DNA of 64,000 nucleotides from Thereva unica (GCA_949987705.1 OX465281.1:103935248-103999247); one strand, 5' to 3'; positions 40,319 to 52,584 are shown, numbered from the stretch's first letter. A program made the numbers and translations. The notes: generated from the letters alone by a model not told the origin.

Positions 40319-41007
40319 AGTAATAAGTAATAAGTAATAAAAAAATATCATTAGGCTTTTAAACATTTCGCCCATGCTTTGAACCTACATATCTTCTAAA
40401 CGGAGCAACTCAAGTTCCTGATCTTTATATCAAATAAAAGAATACACTTTGGCCTAAAAGATGAGTCTAAGTATATTGGTTTACGATAATTGGTCTAGGA
40501 GTTATTCAACTCTAAATAAATGACAAAAAAAGACATTGTTTTTTCGCGAACACCCTGTATCTTAGTGGTTAGCCCCCTATCTAGAACACATTTTCCTCCA
40601 AATACATCCAGGAATGACCCCTGAAAAAATTAGAAAAGTAGTCTAACTTGAACGTCGGAAAACCTATACAAGTCGTGAATGAGTTCATATGAATATTTTA
40701 AATCTTTAAAACGGTGATATCTCATGAATGGCAATACGTACGGGAAAATGTATAATAACGTTTTTTGTAGAAAATCATATGAGCTACAAACTTTGTGAAC
40801 ATTTTTTGATGATAGGACTTACGGTTTCAGATGCATTTGCAAAAAATAGATATTTTGACCCTAAAACCCCCTAGAAAGAAAGGTTCCCGGGGTAGAAAAT
40901 CGGTAGACTTTATAACCCCTTAAGAACCCTAAAAGGAAGCTCCGTGCCAATTTTCAGCCTGTACCCAATCATTTCCGCTATTTTTACTATTTTTCCTGTA
41001 CTAAAAG
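40319..41007. other. interval without recognisable gene
   Basis: A short aagtaat repeat at 40319-40340, then DNA without an open frame of note. Tracts such as aaaccccctagaaagaaagg and ggtgatatctcatgaatgg look repeat-derived, but no ends are visible. Confidence 0.4.
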
Positions 41008-41206
41008 AAATTTATCAAAAATTATAAAGAAATTCATTTGATAACATAATAATTATTTTTTTAGAGATATTAGCCAAAAGTGGAGTTGGCCGGTTTGCGT
41101 GTTAAGTCATCGTATTACAATCTTCAATCTCGACAAATAATTTGTGATAACAATTTAATCAAAGAATAACAAATTTCATTACAAAATTATTACTTATATG
41201 TACATT

Positions 41207-42374
41207 TAGCCCAGTCACTTTATACAAAAAATGTGCCAAACCTCTGAATAAATGCAACTGGAGATTTATCAGCGGGATTCTCTTTATTTTGGGCTTACAA
41301 ATAATTTCCCAAAAGTCCATAAAGCCAACTGGCCGGCTACTAGAGTTATGGAAGGTCAAAGGTCACGAAAATCAGTTTTTCTCAAAAATCTCGTAAATTA
41401 ACGGTTTTATGCAATTTTTTGCTAATTCAAGATTGTTCGTGAGATAAATCTGCATAAAAATGTCCTATACGAAATTTACGTAGAGCCAATGGTTTTTGAT
41501 ATATGGGTTTAGGAAAACTCGGGCATTGGGCATCAATTTTTCCGAAATATTCGTTCATTAGTTTTGCAAAATGCACTAAAATTTATTTTCGTGACCTTTG
41601 ACCCTCCATAACACGAGTAGCCGGCTAGTTAGCTTTATGGACTTTTGGGAAATTATTTGTGATACCAAAATAAAGGGAATTCCGCTGGAAAATTTCCAGC
41701 TGCATTTTTTTTAAAGGTTTATATACATACGTGTAAATTGCAGAATGTAGAATAGTAGCATTACAATTATTTTCCGTTGCTTATGGTTCTTGTCGGGTCC
41801 GCCCGATGTCAACTCGATGTCCGAGGATACAACCATTGAACTTGAGGTGGACGATGATGACGCCAACCCCATTTTGTTATTTTCCTCTGGGATAGGTGTT
41901 GATGAAGATGACAGCATGAAAGAAGTGGGAATAGAAGAGATAGAGAGATGATCAACAAAATTTTTTTATGTTTGGTAACCTTTGGACTAGGTCTACTGGG
42001 GATATCATGTAAAAACGCTGCCTGCATTATAGTTCAAAGGTGGTGCGGAAAAGAATGCAGTGCGATGCCCGAGTTTTCCCAGCTCCATATCTCAAAAACC
42101 ATTGGTTCTACGTAAATTTCGTATAGGACATTTTTATGCAGATTTATCTCACGAACAATCTTGACTTAGCAAAAAATTGCATAAAACCGTTAATTTACGA
42201 GATTTTTGAGAAAAACTGATTTTCTTGACCTTTGACCTTCCATTATTCGAGTTGTCGGCCTGTTGGCTTTATGGACTTTTGGGAAATTATTTGTAAGCCC
42301 AAAATAAAGAGAATTCCGCTGATAAATCTCCAGTTGCCTTTTTTCAGAGGTTCATATTTAAAGTGACTGGACTA
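41207..42374. mobile_element. fold-back element inserted in the satellite
   Basis: 1,168 bp with long imperfect inverted arms of about 300 bp (41207-41516 and 42070-42374), starting tagcccagtcacttt, flanked by CATT (41203-41206, 42375-42378). A third copy of part of the arm lies at about 41560-41690. Removing it joins two satellite halves correctly. No coding capacity. Confidence 0.75.
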
Positions 42375-42800
42375 CATTATCCAAATTCCAAAAATCTCTT
42401 TGGTTACTTTTTATTTTGCAAAAGAAATTTATCAAAAATTATAAAGAAATTCATTTGATAACATAATAATTATTTTTTTAGAGATATTAGCCAAAAGTGG
42501 AGTTGGCCGGTTTGCGTGTTAAGCCATCGTATTACAATCTTCAATCTCGACAAATAATTTGTGATTACAATTTAATCCAAGAATAATAAATTTCATTACA
42601 AAATTATTACTTATATGTACATTATCCAAATTCCAAAAATCTCTTTGGTTACTTTTTATTTTGCAAAAGAAATTTATCAAAAATTATAAAGAAATTCATT
42701 TGATAACATAATAATTATTTTTTTAGAGATATTAGCCAAAAGTGCAGTTGGCCGGTTTGCGTGTTAAGCCATCGTATTACAATCTTCAATCTCGACAAAT

Positions 42801-42862
42801 AATTTGTGATAACAATTTAATCAAAGATTTGTTATTCTTTGATTAAATTGTTATCACAAATT
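42801..42862. repeat. perfect 27-bp-arm hairpin
   Basis: Arm 42801-42827 (aatttgtgataacaatttaa...), loop tttgttat, complementary arm 42836-42862. It is a local inverted duplication of satellite sequence. Confidence 0.9.
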
Positions 42863-43170
42863 ATTATTATCATTACAAAATTATTACTTATATGTACATT
42901 ATCCAAATTCCAAAAATCTCTTTGGTTACTTTTTATTTTGCAAAAGAAATTTATCAAAAATTATAAAGAAATTCATTTGATAACATAATAATTATTTTTT
43001 TAAGGATATTTGCCAAAAGTGGAGTTGGCCGGTTTGCGTGTTAAGCCATCGTATTACAATCTTCAATCTCGACAAATAATTTGTTATAACAATTTAATCA
43101 AAGAATAACAAATTTCATTACAAAATTATTACTTATATGTACATTATCCAATTTCCAAAAATCTCTTTGG

Positions 43171-43299
43171 TTAATTAAGGCCCTGAGGTTTCCTTTTAGA
43201 TGGCACGGATGGAACTTCTTCTTCTTCAGACATTTCTGGTTCTATATAATCTAGGGATGATCCTTGAATGTGTTTTGGGGGATTGATGAAATCTCTCGT
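43171..43299 (-). pseudogene. acidic-tail exon remnant, unrecognised
   Basis: On minus, after a possible acceptor (...aatgtag|acgag at 43300), an open stretch reads RDFINPPKHIQGSSLDYIEP, then an acidic run and a basic end PSKRKPQGLN, stop at 43171-43173. It could be the last exon of a gene carried by the long-TIR element. Family unknown. Confidence 0.35.
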
Positions 43300-43737
43300 C
43301 TACATTATATTACGCATATTCGAAAGTAGAATTTTTCTTGAAAGTAAACGGCCTCTGTTCTCTACAAACCAATAAATTGCATTATTAATTAAAAAAACGA
43401 ACATTATTTTACTTACTTTTCAATATCGAGCCTCCGGTCAGCTATTATATGCGCTCTCAAAATATGGATTGTTAAAGACCTGCATTACCAATGCCTTTTT
43501 GGACTAGATGCAGTGATGCAAAGCATTACAAATGAACGAGTTTTATGTTACTTGATGCATACGATTTCTGTTCCCTATATTATTGAAAATTCTTGTATTA
43601 TAAATTAATTAATATTAGTAATACCTACATTCCTGTTATTAGCTCCGAATCCATTTTACGCCGCTGTCAAATCTTCTTTCTTTACAAAGCATGAATCATT
43701 CGTATTTGACCAGACTCCTTCTTTATTGCAAATTTTT
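43300..43737. other. interval between coding-like remnants
   Basis: AT-rich, no feature that I can support. It may be intron or decayed 3' sequence of the protease-like gene. Confidence 0.35.
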
Positions 43738-45648
43738 AGTTTCTTTTACATAAAAAAGAATGTGTGCTTTTCGACTTTGTCGTAATTCCTTAATATTTAA
43801 TTTCCGAACGAGTGAACTTTTATTTAAACCGTCATGTACCTCCCATTTGTTGGTGTTCCTTTTTACAAAAGTTCGATAATGACCGATATTCCCCAATCGT
43901 ACATGTTCAATAACTGCGACTAAAGAAAATGTTTGTTCACATACTGTCAGCTTTCGGGAACATCTTTGAGGGAAAACTTGCTGTAGTTTTTATCAACGAT
44001 TTTTTCTATTCTTCGATAGTATTGCCAATGGAGCCCTTCTATATCGATGAAAAGATGGTTTTTGCATTGAATAACAGGAAAATTAGTTTTTTTTACATTT
44101 TCTACATTTTGTACTTGTTTTAAGATGCGAATTTAAATATAGGTCCATACTTTCTTGCAAACTCTTAATTCCATCTCTGTATATGGGACTAAAATCAACT
44201 GCTACTGTTGCTAATTTTACAACTTTTAGGGCTCTATGCACATCTATTACAACGATTTTTAATTACAATAGATGGTTCATCCTCCATAATTGTATCAATT
44301 ATTGTACCTATATTGACTTCTGCATCCAAAACGTTGTTTTTAGATTTTTTGAATGTTAAAAGGAGTTCTGCTCGTTTTTTATATATCATTCTACTCGTTC
44401 CTGTACATGAGAGAAGTTTAACAATTTCAAATACGTTAGAACTACTTTTTTGCACATATAAATTATAGTCATATCTATCTACGTATCCACCACGGATAGT
44501 ATGAAAAACAGAGTCCACAGCGCATGTATTATTAACTTTTATAACTCCTTGACTAGTTATAACAGGGTCCATACTTGATTCATTAACTATTAATGGTAAC
44601 TAACGAGTACATTTTGGCATTTTGTGCTGATTTTCGATGTCCGGAATTTCTTTTAAGTAGAGGCCGGGTTTTTTTTCTTTATCAATGCTCCTTTCCATTC
44701 ATCTACATAATTTAAATGAGTGTTATAATTGGAAATATTTAAAGAGTTCTCGGAACTGTTGGGATCCAGAATGGTCTTTTGAACGATATTCTTTACTGAT
44801 AATGTGTTATCACAACCATCACTCTTTAGTGTAGAACAGCATATTGGATCACTCACCTCTATAATAGAAAGCGGTTGATAATGTACTTCACACAAATGAC
44901 TTACATTCATAGCCATATTGTCTTCATATAATTCAAAATTATTAAAATTTAGATCTCTATTTTTTCCCCTATCATCGCTGTCATACGAGTTAAAAGAATA
45001 ACTACACCTACTATCAATATCTTTGTTTTCTTTTTTACAACCATTTTTCGTATTTACATCACAGGCAGAATCTAGGTCTCTATTTTGTACTTTATTGACA
45101 TTATTATGATTCAATTCAAAATATTTGTCAAAAGAACTATTATTATTATCGTTATCGAAGACATTGCTTTCTTCTTTACAACTATTTTTTGTATTTGCAT
45201 CAAAGGTAGAATCTAGGTCTCTATTTTGTATTTTATTGACATTATTATGAATCAATTCAAAAGAAGAACTACTATTATTATTGTTATCGAAGACATTGTT
45301 TTCTTCTTTACAACTATTTTTTGTATTTGTATCAAAGGCAGAATCTAGGTCTCTATTTTGTACTTTATTGACATCATTATGATTCAATTCAAAATATTTG
45401 TCAAAAGAAGAACTATTATTATTATCGTTATTGAAGAAATTGTTTTCTTATTTACAACTATTTTTTGTATTTGAATCAAAGGTAGAATCTAGGTCTCTAC
45501 TTTGTATTTCATTGACATTATTATGATTCAATTCAAAAGAAGAACTACTATTATTATCGTTATCGAAGACATTTTTTTCGTTTTTACAACTATTTTTCTT
45601 ATTGTTAGGCGTTGTATTTGTAGTACAAAACTTAGCAACATGCAACAA
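43738..45648 (-). pseudogene. ubiquitin-specific-protease-like gene with Asn-rich repeats, degenerate
   Basis: On minus from 45648: four repeats of about 43 residues (NRDLDSxFDxNTKNSCKxE, then an Asn/Ser-rich run), with one in-frame stop at 45448. Then come KPGLYLKEIPDIE and the block VNNTCAVDSVFHTI, which resembles the Cys box of USP-type peptidases (N-x-C-x3-S). After further frameshifts near 44655 and 44230, a C-terminal block VRLGNIGHYRTFV, then RNTNKWEVHDG and HILFLCKRN (end 43738) resembles the USP His box. The gene cannot make an intact protein. The protease assignment rests on these two boxes and their order; catalytic competence is not claimed. Confidence 0.6.
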
Positions 45649-47222
45649 ATTCGAGTTTCTAGCTACACAAGGAGGCGAACGTGGTCATGGTCCGCAGCAC
45701 AAGACATGCGGTGAGTTTGTGGATAAGGAAGCTAGAATTTTAGGGGGGCAAGGAAAGGAACTGACAACAGAATCTTTCTCGCAACATCTTTCTTTCTTTC
45801 TCATCTTTCAAACGTTTGCCTCTAGCGCTACATTGAAGGATTTCCCTGATGCTTTGTATTTTAACTATTTCTTAGAACATTCCGTGTATTTTTTTTTAAT
45901 GACTGTCTGAGATTCACTATCAGTTTCACTTGATTTCAAATTTTTGGTGAGAGGATTTGCGATATTTCTAAAATAGGTACTTGTTTGAGGTTTTGGTTAG
46001 GACTTTTTTTTTCTGGTATTTCGGTATTAACTAGCTCGATTGATTTTAGAAACGAATTTAGGTAATTATTCTTTATTTTATTTTAGCTGAATTTTCGCTA
46101 TTGGCTTAAAATGTTGGGTTTTGGCTTTTGTTGTAGGTATATTGTGGGTGTAGATTTTTGGAGACATTTTTTATAAAAAATGCCACAAAGTGGCACAACC
46201 TGAAGAGTTGTTTGTATCACCCAAAGTTGCAAAGCGCATAAGTGCTTTTCATAAATGCTTGTACAATTAAATCCCCGCCCACAATAAAAAATCGTACGTC
46301 TGCTCAAAACAATTCGATCGTAATTGTTTTGGTAAAAACAAATTAAAAATAGGTTCAATACCTTCCTTGTTATTTGAAAACTCTTCAATTAATGAAAATG
46401 AGGAAAGGCTTCATGCCAAGTCAATTTTCAGGGAAAACGTATGACAGAAGGAATTCAGTCTCGGACTTGTAATTACAGGATTTATCCGTTTTAGAGTCCC
46501 CTTGTCAACAGTTAAATATTGAGCCGGTAAATATATACATAATACGGCAAACAATGTTTGGAAGATGAAAAAAAAGTATATTACAACCTGGTCATTCCAT
46601 ATCAAACCAACCAATGGTTTGGACCTCACCACCTCCGATTGTTATAATTTTTTTATATTTGTTCTTCTGGTGGAAACTAAAAAAAAACAAATTTTCAAAT
46701 TTTTGGCCTTCTATTGTTTTAGTTATAAATTTTCAAAAAGTCGAAAACCTTAAATTTTCAACAAATTTTGAAATCTTTAAATTGATCTAGTTCAAAAATT
46801 ATTTGACATAGAAAGCTGAAAGTAGCACCAATTTCTTCTGCTTCAATAAGGCTTTAATGCGTGATATACAATATAGTATTATTAGTAAGAATAAAACTAT
46901 AGTATTATTAGTAAGAACGAAACTTTTGTTTTTGGAATATCTCAAAATAATATTTCTCCAAATTTTTGTAAAAATTATATTTTGTACATACAATCTTAAC
47001 GTACATATAATGCCAAAATTTAGGATAGGACGACATTGGGATCACATAGAAATAAATGTTTTTAGGTACTCAATGAACGCAATATAAAAAAACATTTGCC
47101 AAAAACATAGCCATTTACTAATTTGGGTATGGCGAATTAAATGGAAATAAAGTCAACCCTCTAACTTGATCGAAAACTACCCCCAGGACAACTCTTATTA
47201 CTAAATTTTAGGGTTTCACACT
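45631..47222 (+). repeat. internal copy of the terminal inverted repeat
   Basis: Direct copy of the left TIR from ttagcaacatgcaac onward. It extends further inward than the left TIR and matches the right TIR (inverted) out to the segment actcttattactaaatttta at about 47190. It carries about 240 bp not present in the right copy near 46940-47160, and lacks the outermost 140 bp of the TIR. Confidence 0.85.
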
Positions 47223-47432
47223 TGCACTCCAAAAAAATTTTATTTATGGGCTATTTATAAACTATGGGTATTTCTTGAGACCAAAATCAACCCTATCGAT
47301 GAAGCGGGAACCACCCCCACAGCAACCTTAAATTATTTTCTTTACGTCCAAAATGAAGGTTCACCATGCCAATTTTTAAAGTACATACACTAGGGCTTAT
47401 ACAAAAACCGACTTATAGGTACATATACAACT

Positions 47433-47590
47433 TTATCCATTATTATAGTCTCCCTCAATAGTGGTACATTCATTCCAACGCTTCTCTAACATTTCTATGT
47501 CGTTCTTATAGAACGATTTGATCAACCTCCTCATTGGAGCCATATTTCTTGCCGGCGACCATCTTTCTTTTTTAATTTCAGAACAGGTAA
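47433..47590 (-). pseudogene. mariner transposase C-terminal fragment
   Basis: On minus: KRKMVAGKKYGSNEEV, a deletion, then KSFYKNDIEMLEKRWNECT and a stop at 47433. This is the typical end of mariner-type transposases. No catalytic residues remain. Confidence 0.75.
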
Positions 47591-47889
47591 TATTCGCTTT
47601 AGGCTAAATTTGCATAAGTCGGTGTACGTAGAAGCAATTCGAAGTACAACTTGGGCGATTTTGCCTTTGTTTCGATCGCCTATCGTGGTACGGTGCATTA
47701 ACTTGGTGAAGGGGCACTTGTTTTTCTTTGCTGTTTTCTTCGCGATTTCGTCGTTAGTTATGTAATATTCACTATGGATCCCCTTTCCTTTTCAAAATAG
47801 TCGAAGCACTTCCCAAAATAAGCGTCTGTCCCAGCCGAATTTTTCATGTTTTGTCACTTTGGACGGCTTTCCTGGCAGATGTCTACTTA

Positions 47890-48900
47890 GTTGATGGCCA
47901 ATTCAACGGTTGGCTTCCCCGTCAAATCTGAACCCATCCCTATCTCTTCGGGGATCTCCCAAGGATCAATTTTATTACCGGCCCTATTTCTTATCTTTAT
48001 AAATAACCTACTATCGATCCCCTCCAACCCACTTTTCAGCTTTGCTGACGACGGTACCCTACGTTACTCTTACAGCTACGATAGAAGACAGACTCATGCC
48101 AGATCTGTCTTGATGATCGTGAATTAATGTTCAATTCTATTAATAACGACATTAATCTCATTCTAGAGTGGGGAAAAAAGAATCGTGTCGAATTCAACTC
48201 CACCAAAACTAAGTACTGTCTTATTTCGAAACAAAAAGCTCAACACCTCACCATCCTTAACAGTGGATGACGTTAAACTAATGGCCGACCCATCCCTACA
48301 CATCTTAGGCGTGACATTAGCCAAAGACTTGCGATGGAATGACCACATATTCCAATTCGCCAAACAAGGATCTCAGTGCTTGGGATTTCTTAAGAGGTGC
48401 AAGTTCCTCCTCCAGCCATCGGCTCGTGCTGTTATTTATAAATCCTACATTCGGCCTCTTCTCGAATACAACTCCCTCGTTTGGGGCGGCGATTCGATAA
48501 CCACCTTGATATGGTTAAATAAGGTCCAAAAATGGCACTTAAATTAATTGATGACGACACCGCCTGCTCCACCATCGACCCCTTGAGCCACTGTAGGAAT
48601 GTAGCAGCACTGACAAAATTTTATCGCTACTATCATAGTGACTGTTCCCTCGAGCTAAACGCTCTCCTGCCTCCACGGCAATCTTATAACCACAACACTG
48701 GATTAGCCCACTCGTCTCATTCCTTCTACCTTCAACTCCCCCTTTCACGCACTCAACAAGATATGAATTCGTTTGTAAATAGAACAACTCGACTGTGGAA
48801 TAATCTCTCGCAGCCAGTATTTCCGAGATCTTACAACATCCAAAAGTTCAAACGCAGGGTTCATCGTCCTCTTCTCCAACACCCCTTCGAACCCTCATAA
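47890..48900 (+). pseudogene. non-LTR retrotransposon RT fragment
   Basis: Broken reading: a late RT segment (SSGISQGSILLPALFLIFIN, FSFADDGTL as a degenerate catalytic box), frameshift near 48125, LHILGVTLAKDLRWNDHI and RAVIYKSYIRPLLEYNSLVWGG, another shift near 48540, and a C-terminal tail (NRTTRLWNNLSQPVFP). It is a 5'-truncated Jockey-superfamily-like element in plus orientation, with at least two frameshifts. Confidence 0.82.
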
Positions 48901-48904
48901 CCCT

Positions 48905-49135
48905 TTCCAACCTTTTTGTACCTGCGCCCCCCTTTAAAAAAAAGTTGTTGCGCCCCCTTAATTTGGATTGTGGATTACGTATATACATATTTTGCTGATT
49001 CATTTTTTTGACACCTATTCGACTTTTTTGGTTTGTATTCGAAAATGATATTTTGGAAACAGCTGCATGCCCCCTTACAACAGTCTCGCGCCCCCCTAGG
49101 GGGGCGCGCCCCACAGGTTGGAAATCACCTTAACC
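48905..49135. mobile_element. hAT-like MITE fragment (tentative)
   Basis: Begins near tttccaacctttttgtacctgcgcccc and ends gcgccccacaggttggaaatcacc. The inverted ttccaacct ends and C-rich/G-rich tracts resemble hAT non-autonomous elements. No clear target duplication found. Confidence 0.35.
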
Positions 49136-49500
49136 TATTCCCCCCCGTACTAAGCTTGTGCTAGACATTGCACCATGACGATAAACGACATGACGCACTG
49201 GTAGTACAAAGGGTGATTCCTGAGCTTAGCACTGCCATATAAAAAAAATTCTATGGATATGACAGTAGTGGGGCCATCTATATGATGAACTTATTAAGTG
49301 TTGTAATAGATACACACATATGTCTTAATTTTCTTCTTCGTTACTTATTCTAACATCTCATCTTCTATAGATTATATAAGTTTGATAATATCTGTTCGGA
49401 TAACTCAATGTAGCTGTCAGAAGAAGTGCAATGTATAAATTTAAAACCGTTTTGTTTTAAATAGGGGTGGGATCCGCGGGTCTGACAGGGTTGACTTTGG
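49136..49500. other. interval without recognisable gene
   Basis: Short interval inside the long-TIR element, AT-rich; nothing supported. Confidence 0.4.
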
Positions 49501-50715
49501 GCCACAAATAGAGCAAGTGTGAAACCCTAAAATTTAGTAATAAGGGTTGTCTTGGGGATAGTTTTCGATCAAGTTATTATTCCAAAAGATAGTCCAAAAA
49601 CAAAAGTTTCGTTCTTACTAATAATACTATAGTTTTATTCTTACTAATAATACTATATTGTATATCACGTATTAAAGCCTTATTGAAGCAGAAGAAATTG
49701 GTGCTACTTTCAGCTTTCTATGTCAAATAGTTTTTGAACTAGATCAATTTAAAGATTTCAAAATTTGTTAAAATTTTAAGATTTTCGACTTTTTGAAAAT
49801 TTATAACTAATAAAATGGAAGTCAAAAAATTTGAAAACTTATTTTTTTTAGTTTCCACCAGAAGAACAAATATAAAGAAATTGTTTCTCACCTTCCATTG
49901 TTTGCAGTATATATTTACGAGCTCAATATTTAATTGTTGATAAGGGGACTCTAAAATGGATAAATCCTGTAATTGCAAGTCCGAGAATGAACTCCTTCTG
50001 TCATACGTTTTTCCTGAAAATTGACTGGACATGAAGCCTATAAAGGTATTGAACCTATTTTTAATTTATTTTTACCAAAACAATTACGATCGAATTGTTT
50101 TGAGCAGATTGTGGGCGGGGAGTTAACTTTACAAGCATTTATAAAAAGCACTTGTCCCAGATTGTGAATAAAATAAAACAAAGAATAATTACCTAAATTC
50201 GATTCTAAAATCAATCGAGTTAGCCAATACCGAAATACCAGAAAGTAAAAAAAAGTAACCAAAACCTCAACTAATCACCTATTTCAAAAATATCGCAAAC
50301 CCTCTCACCAAGAATTTGAAATCAAGTGAAATTGATAGTGGATCTCAGATAGTCATTAAAAAAATACACGGAATGTTCTAAGAAATAGTTAAAATACAAA
50401 GCATCAGGGAAATCCCTCAATGTAGCGCTAGAGGCAAACGTTTGAAAAATGAGAAAGAAAGAAAGATGTTGCGAGAAACATTCTGTTGTCAGTTCCTTTC
50501 CTTGCCCCCCTAAAATTCTATCTTCCTTATCCACAAACTCACCGCATCTCTTGTGCTGCGGACCATGACCACGTTCGCCTCCTTGTGTAGCTAGACACTC
50601 GAATATGTTGCATGTTGCTAAGGGGGAGGCAATCTCAGAGGGCTGCCGAGGCAAAAAGCGTTCGGTTTTTTTGTTCTAGCTGTCGCATCTTTATACGGAG
50701 TATATGTTATCTCTG
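49501..50715 (-). repeat. right terminal inverted repeat (most complete copy)
   Basis: About 1.2 kb. Its outer end (50715) is the complement of the left end, and its inner part pairs with 45631-47222. Short frames inside (ATQGGERGHGPQHK) recur in all three copies and are by-products of repeat homology, not shown to be genes. Confidence 0.88.
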
Positions 50716-50722
50716 ACGCTAC

Positions 50723-52261
50723 TTTATTTCTTGTAACGCATTCGATATTTGAAAGTGAATATGTCAACAGTGAATTTTACGTATGCGCGGTGAAATTTTG
50801 AGCTATTTAAACATTTTAAAAAATAAAAAGGTGTGTAAATTGAAAAAAATTAATTTAAAAATTAAAATTACTAAAAATTTAATAAAGAATATAAAAATAA
50901 AATCAAAAAAAAGTGAATATATTGAATTAATTTTTAAATTAGAATTTTACTGTAAAAAGTTGCAAAGCCAGCTGTGGTTTCTGTAAGTATACATATTTTC
51001 ATTTTTTTAATCAAAATTTTCAGATAATTTCTTCAATAAATTTATAATTTAAGAGACTTATGAAGGCTGCAATAAAACGTAAATTTTTGAGCCGTCAAAC
51101 GTTCAAACGACGCACACTGGGGCAGATACCCTCAAAAACTGGCAGAAATTCATAAAATGAAATGTTATTTAGAAATACCCACTTGCACTATTTCAAAATA
51201 ACACTTACCTACCTACGATTTCGCAGAAATTAAATGCTTCGTAACTTATCCTAACGGCCACAAAAGTGTGCCTTATTCGTCATTTGCTCATGTATTTTGG
51301 GCGGCCATTTATTTTGAACCGTTTCAAAGTAGTTTTGAGGTGTCATTTATAATTTATTTATATAAATTAACCATGGAAGCTTCAACAATATTTTAGTAAC
51401 TGTTAACTTTTAATTATGTACACATAATATCCAAAAATAAAATTATCAATTAAAGTTATAAAATTGTACTAAAATCTATAAAAATGGAGATTTTCTTTCG
51501 GTTCCAAAGCATATCAAGTATCAATTTAAATATTGGTAGGGTCCTTATACCATGTACTTAAAGAAAAACAAAAAAAAAAGTTGCTACTTTTTGCTACTTT
51601 ATTAATTATGCGAATGTTTATTAGTACAGTTTCCAAAGTAAAAAAATCGCTAAAACTGCAAAAAAAATTGTAGTTTAATGAAATTTGGAATGGTGGGAGT
51701 TTAGCAATTGGAGAAAAGGTAACCGTTGAGTTCCGGGCCGTACTTCGTGAAAATCACGAGAAAATCCGATTGAAAGAATTTTCCCACGCTCTCCCGACCG
51801 TAGCCCGGAAAAACGTCGAAATTGGAAAAATGTTAAGAAGACAAAATTAAAGCTATGAAAATTCTCAACAGAAAAAGTTATATAAGCTTTTCCCGGAAAA
51901 CCTCACGTTTGGTCGGAAAATGGAGGCTAAAGAAAAAAAATATGAAAAATTATTTTGTTTTTATATTGTTTTCTTTATGCAGGGTGTCCCACCTCAAGTT
52001 ACAAAGTGGCGGGCTGTAGATAGGCTTTGGATAGACGAACATAAAATCATACGGGAGGGGGGCAGAAATCGTAACGGTTTGGTCACTAGGGCGTTTTGAA
52101 TTTTTTTTGATAGAGGTTTACATATCACCCTGTATTTTGGTAACCCGATGACCTACTTCCATGATTTAGGTAGCAGTATACGCAGAATACACCCGCCTAT
52201 CTAAACTGTAAAAGCGAAGGTTCTTCACCACCAACTTCCAGAGTTATGAGTCATTGAATTA
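50723..52261. other. AT-rich interval, possible decayed exon
   Basis: A Lys/Ile-rich open stretch at 50783-50986 ends at a donor-like CTGTAAGT; I do not recognise it. At 51980-52130 there is agggtgtcccacc...catatcaccctgta, reminiscent of widespread insect Tc1/mariner-derived repeats. No other feature. Confidence 0.4.
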
Positions 52262-52494
52262 TGTTCTGAACGAACAAAAAGGTCTAAGAAAAAAGAGTTG
52301 CGTGATTCTGTTCCTACAGAATCATTGATATATGCTAGTTGTATGAAGTTACGAGCTGAAGGACAGGTTCAGGCCTCAAAAGTTATAAAAATATAGCCAG
52401 AAATCCAGAAGAGGCCAGAATTTATCAACAAAACTACAATAAATTATTAGAGCCGCAACAGGTTTTATCAGAAGATGATCTGGCTGTTTTATAA
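52262..52494 (+). pseudogene. unrecognised coding remnant with one frameshift
   Basis: Reads ERTKRSKKKELRDSVPTESL, then IYASCMKLRAEGQVQASKVI, a frameshift near 52410, then ARNPEEARIYQQNYNKLLEP and a stop at 52492-52494. It clearly has protein-like composition, with helical repeats. I recall similar C-terminal segments in insect transposon proteins but cannot name the family. Confidence 0.45.
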
Positions 52495-52584
52495 ATGCTA
52501 AGTTATCTCGTGAACAGGATTGATTTCCTTATAAGTTTTTATTTAAAATTTATATTTTTTTATTAAAAAAATGCCGCGAAATCG

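Larger units (their letters stand above)
41008..43170. repeat. ~246-bp satellite, interrupted
   Basis: Units contain gaaatttatcaaaaattat, ggagttggccggtttgcgtg and ttcattacaaaattattact. Full or near-full units begin (tatccaaattcc) at about 42378, 42623, 42899 and 43145, and one partial unit lies at 41008-41206. The second unit is longer (276 bp) because of a local inverted duplication. A fold-back element is inserted at 41207-42374. Confidence 0.85.
34972..50715. mobile_element. 15.7-kb long-terminal-inverted-repeat element, class uncertain
   Basis: Outer ends cagagataacat...tactccgtataaagatg (34972) and its complement (to 50715), flanked by the 7-bp duplication ACGCTAC (34965-34971, 50716-50722). 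The terminal inverted repeats are about 0.9-1.2 kb and clearly homologous throughout. A third, internal copy lies at 45631-47222. Inside are a Gypsy element, a satellite block, a protease-like pseudogene and LINE/mariner fragments; no own transposase is seen. Long TIRs with 7-bp duplications recall Galileo-type fold-back elements of the P superfamily, but that is an analogy only. Confidence 0.75.
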
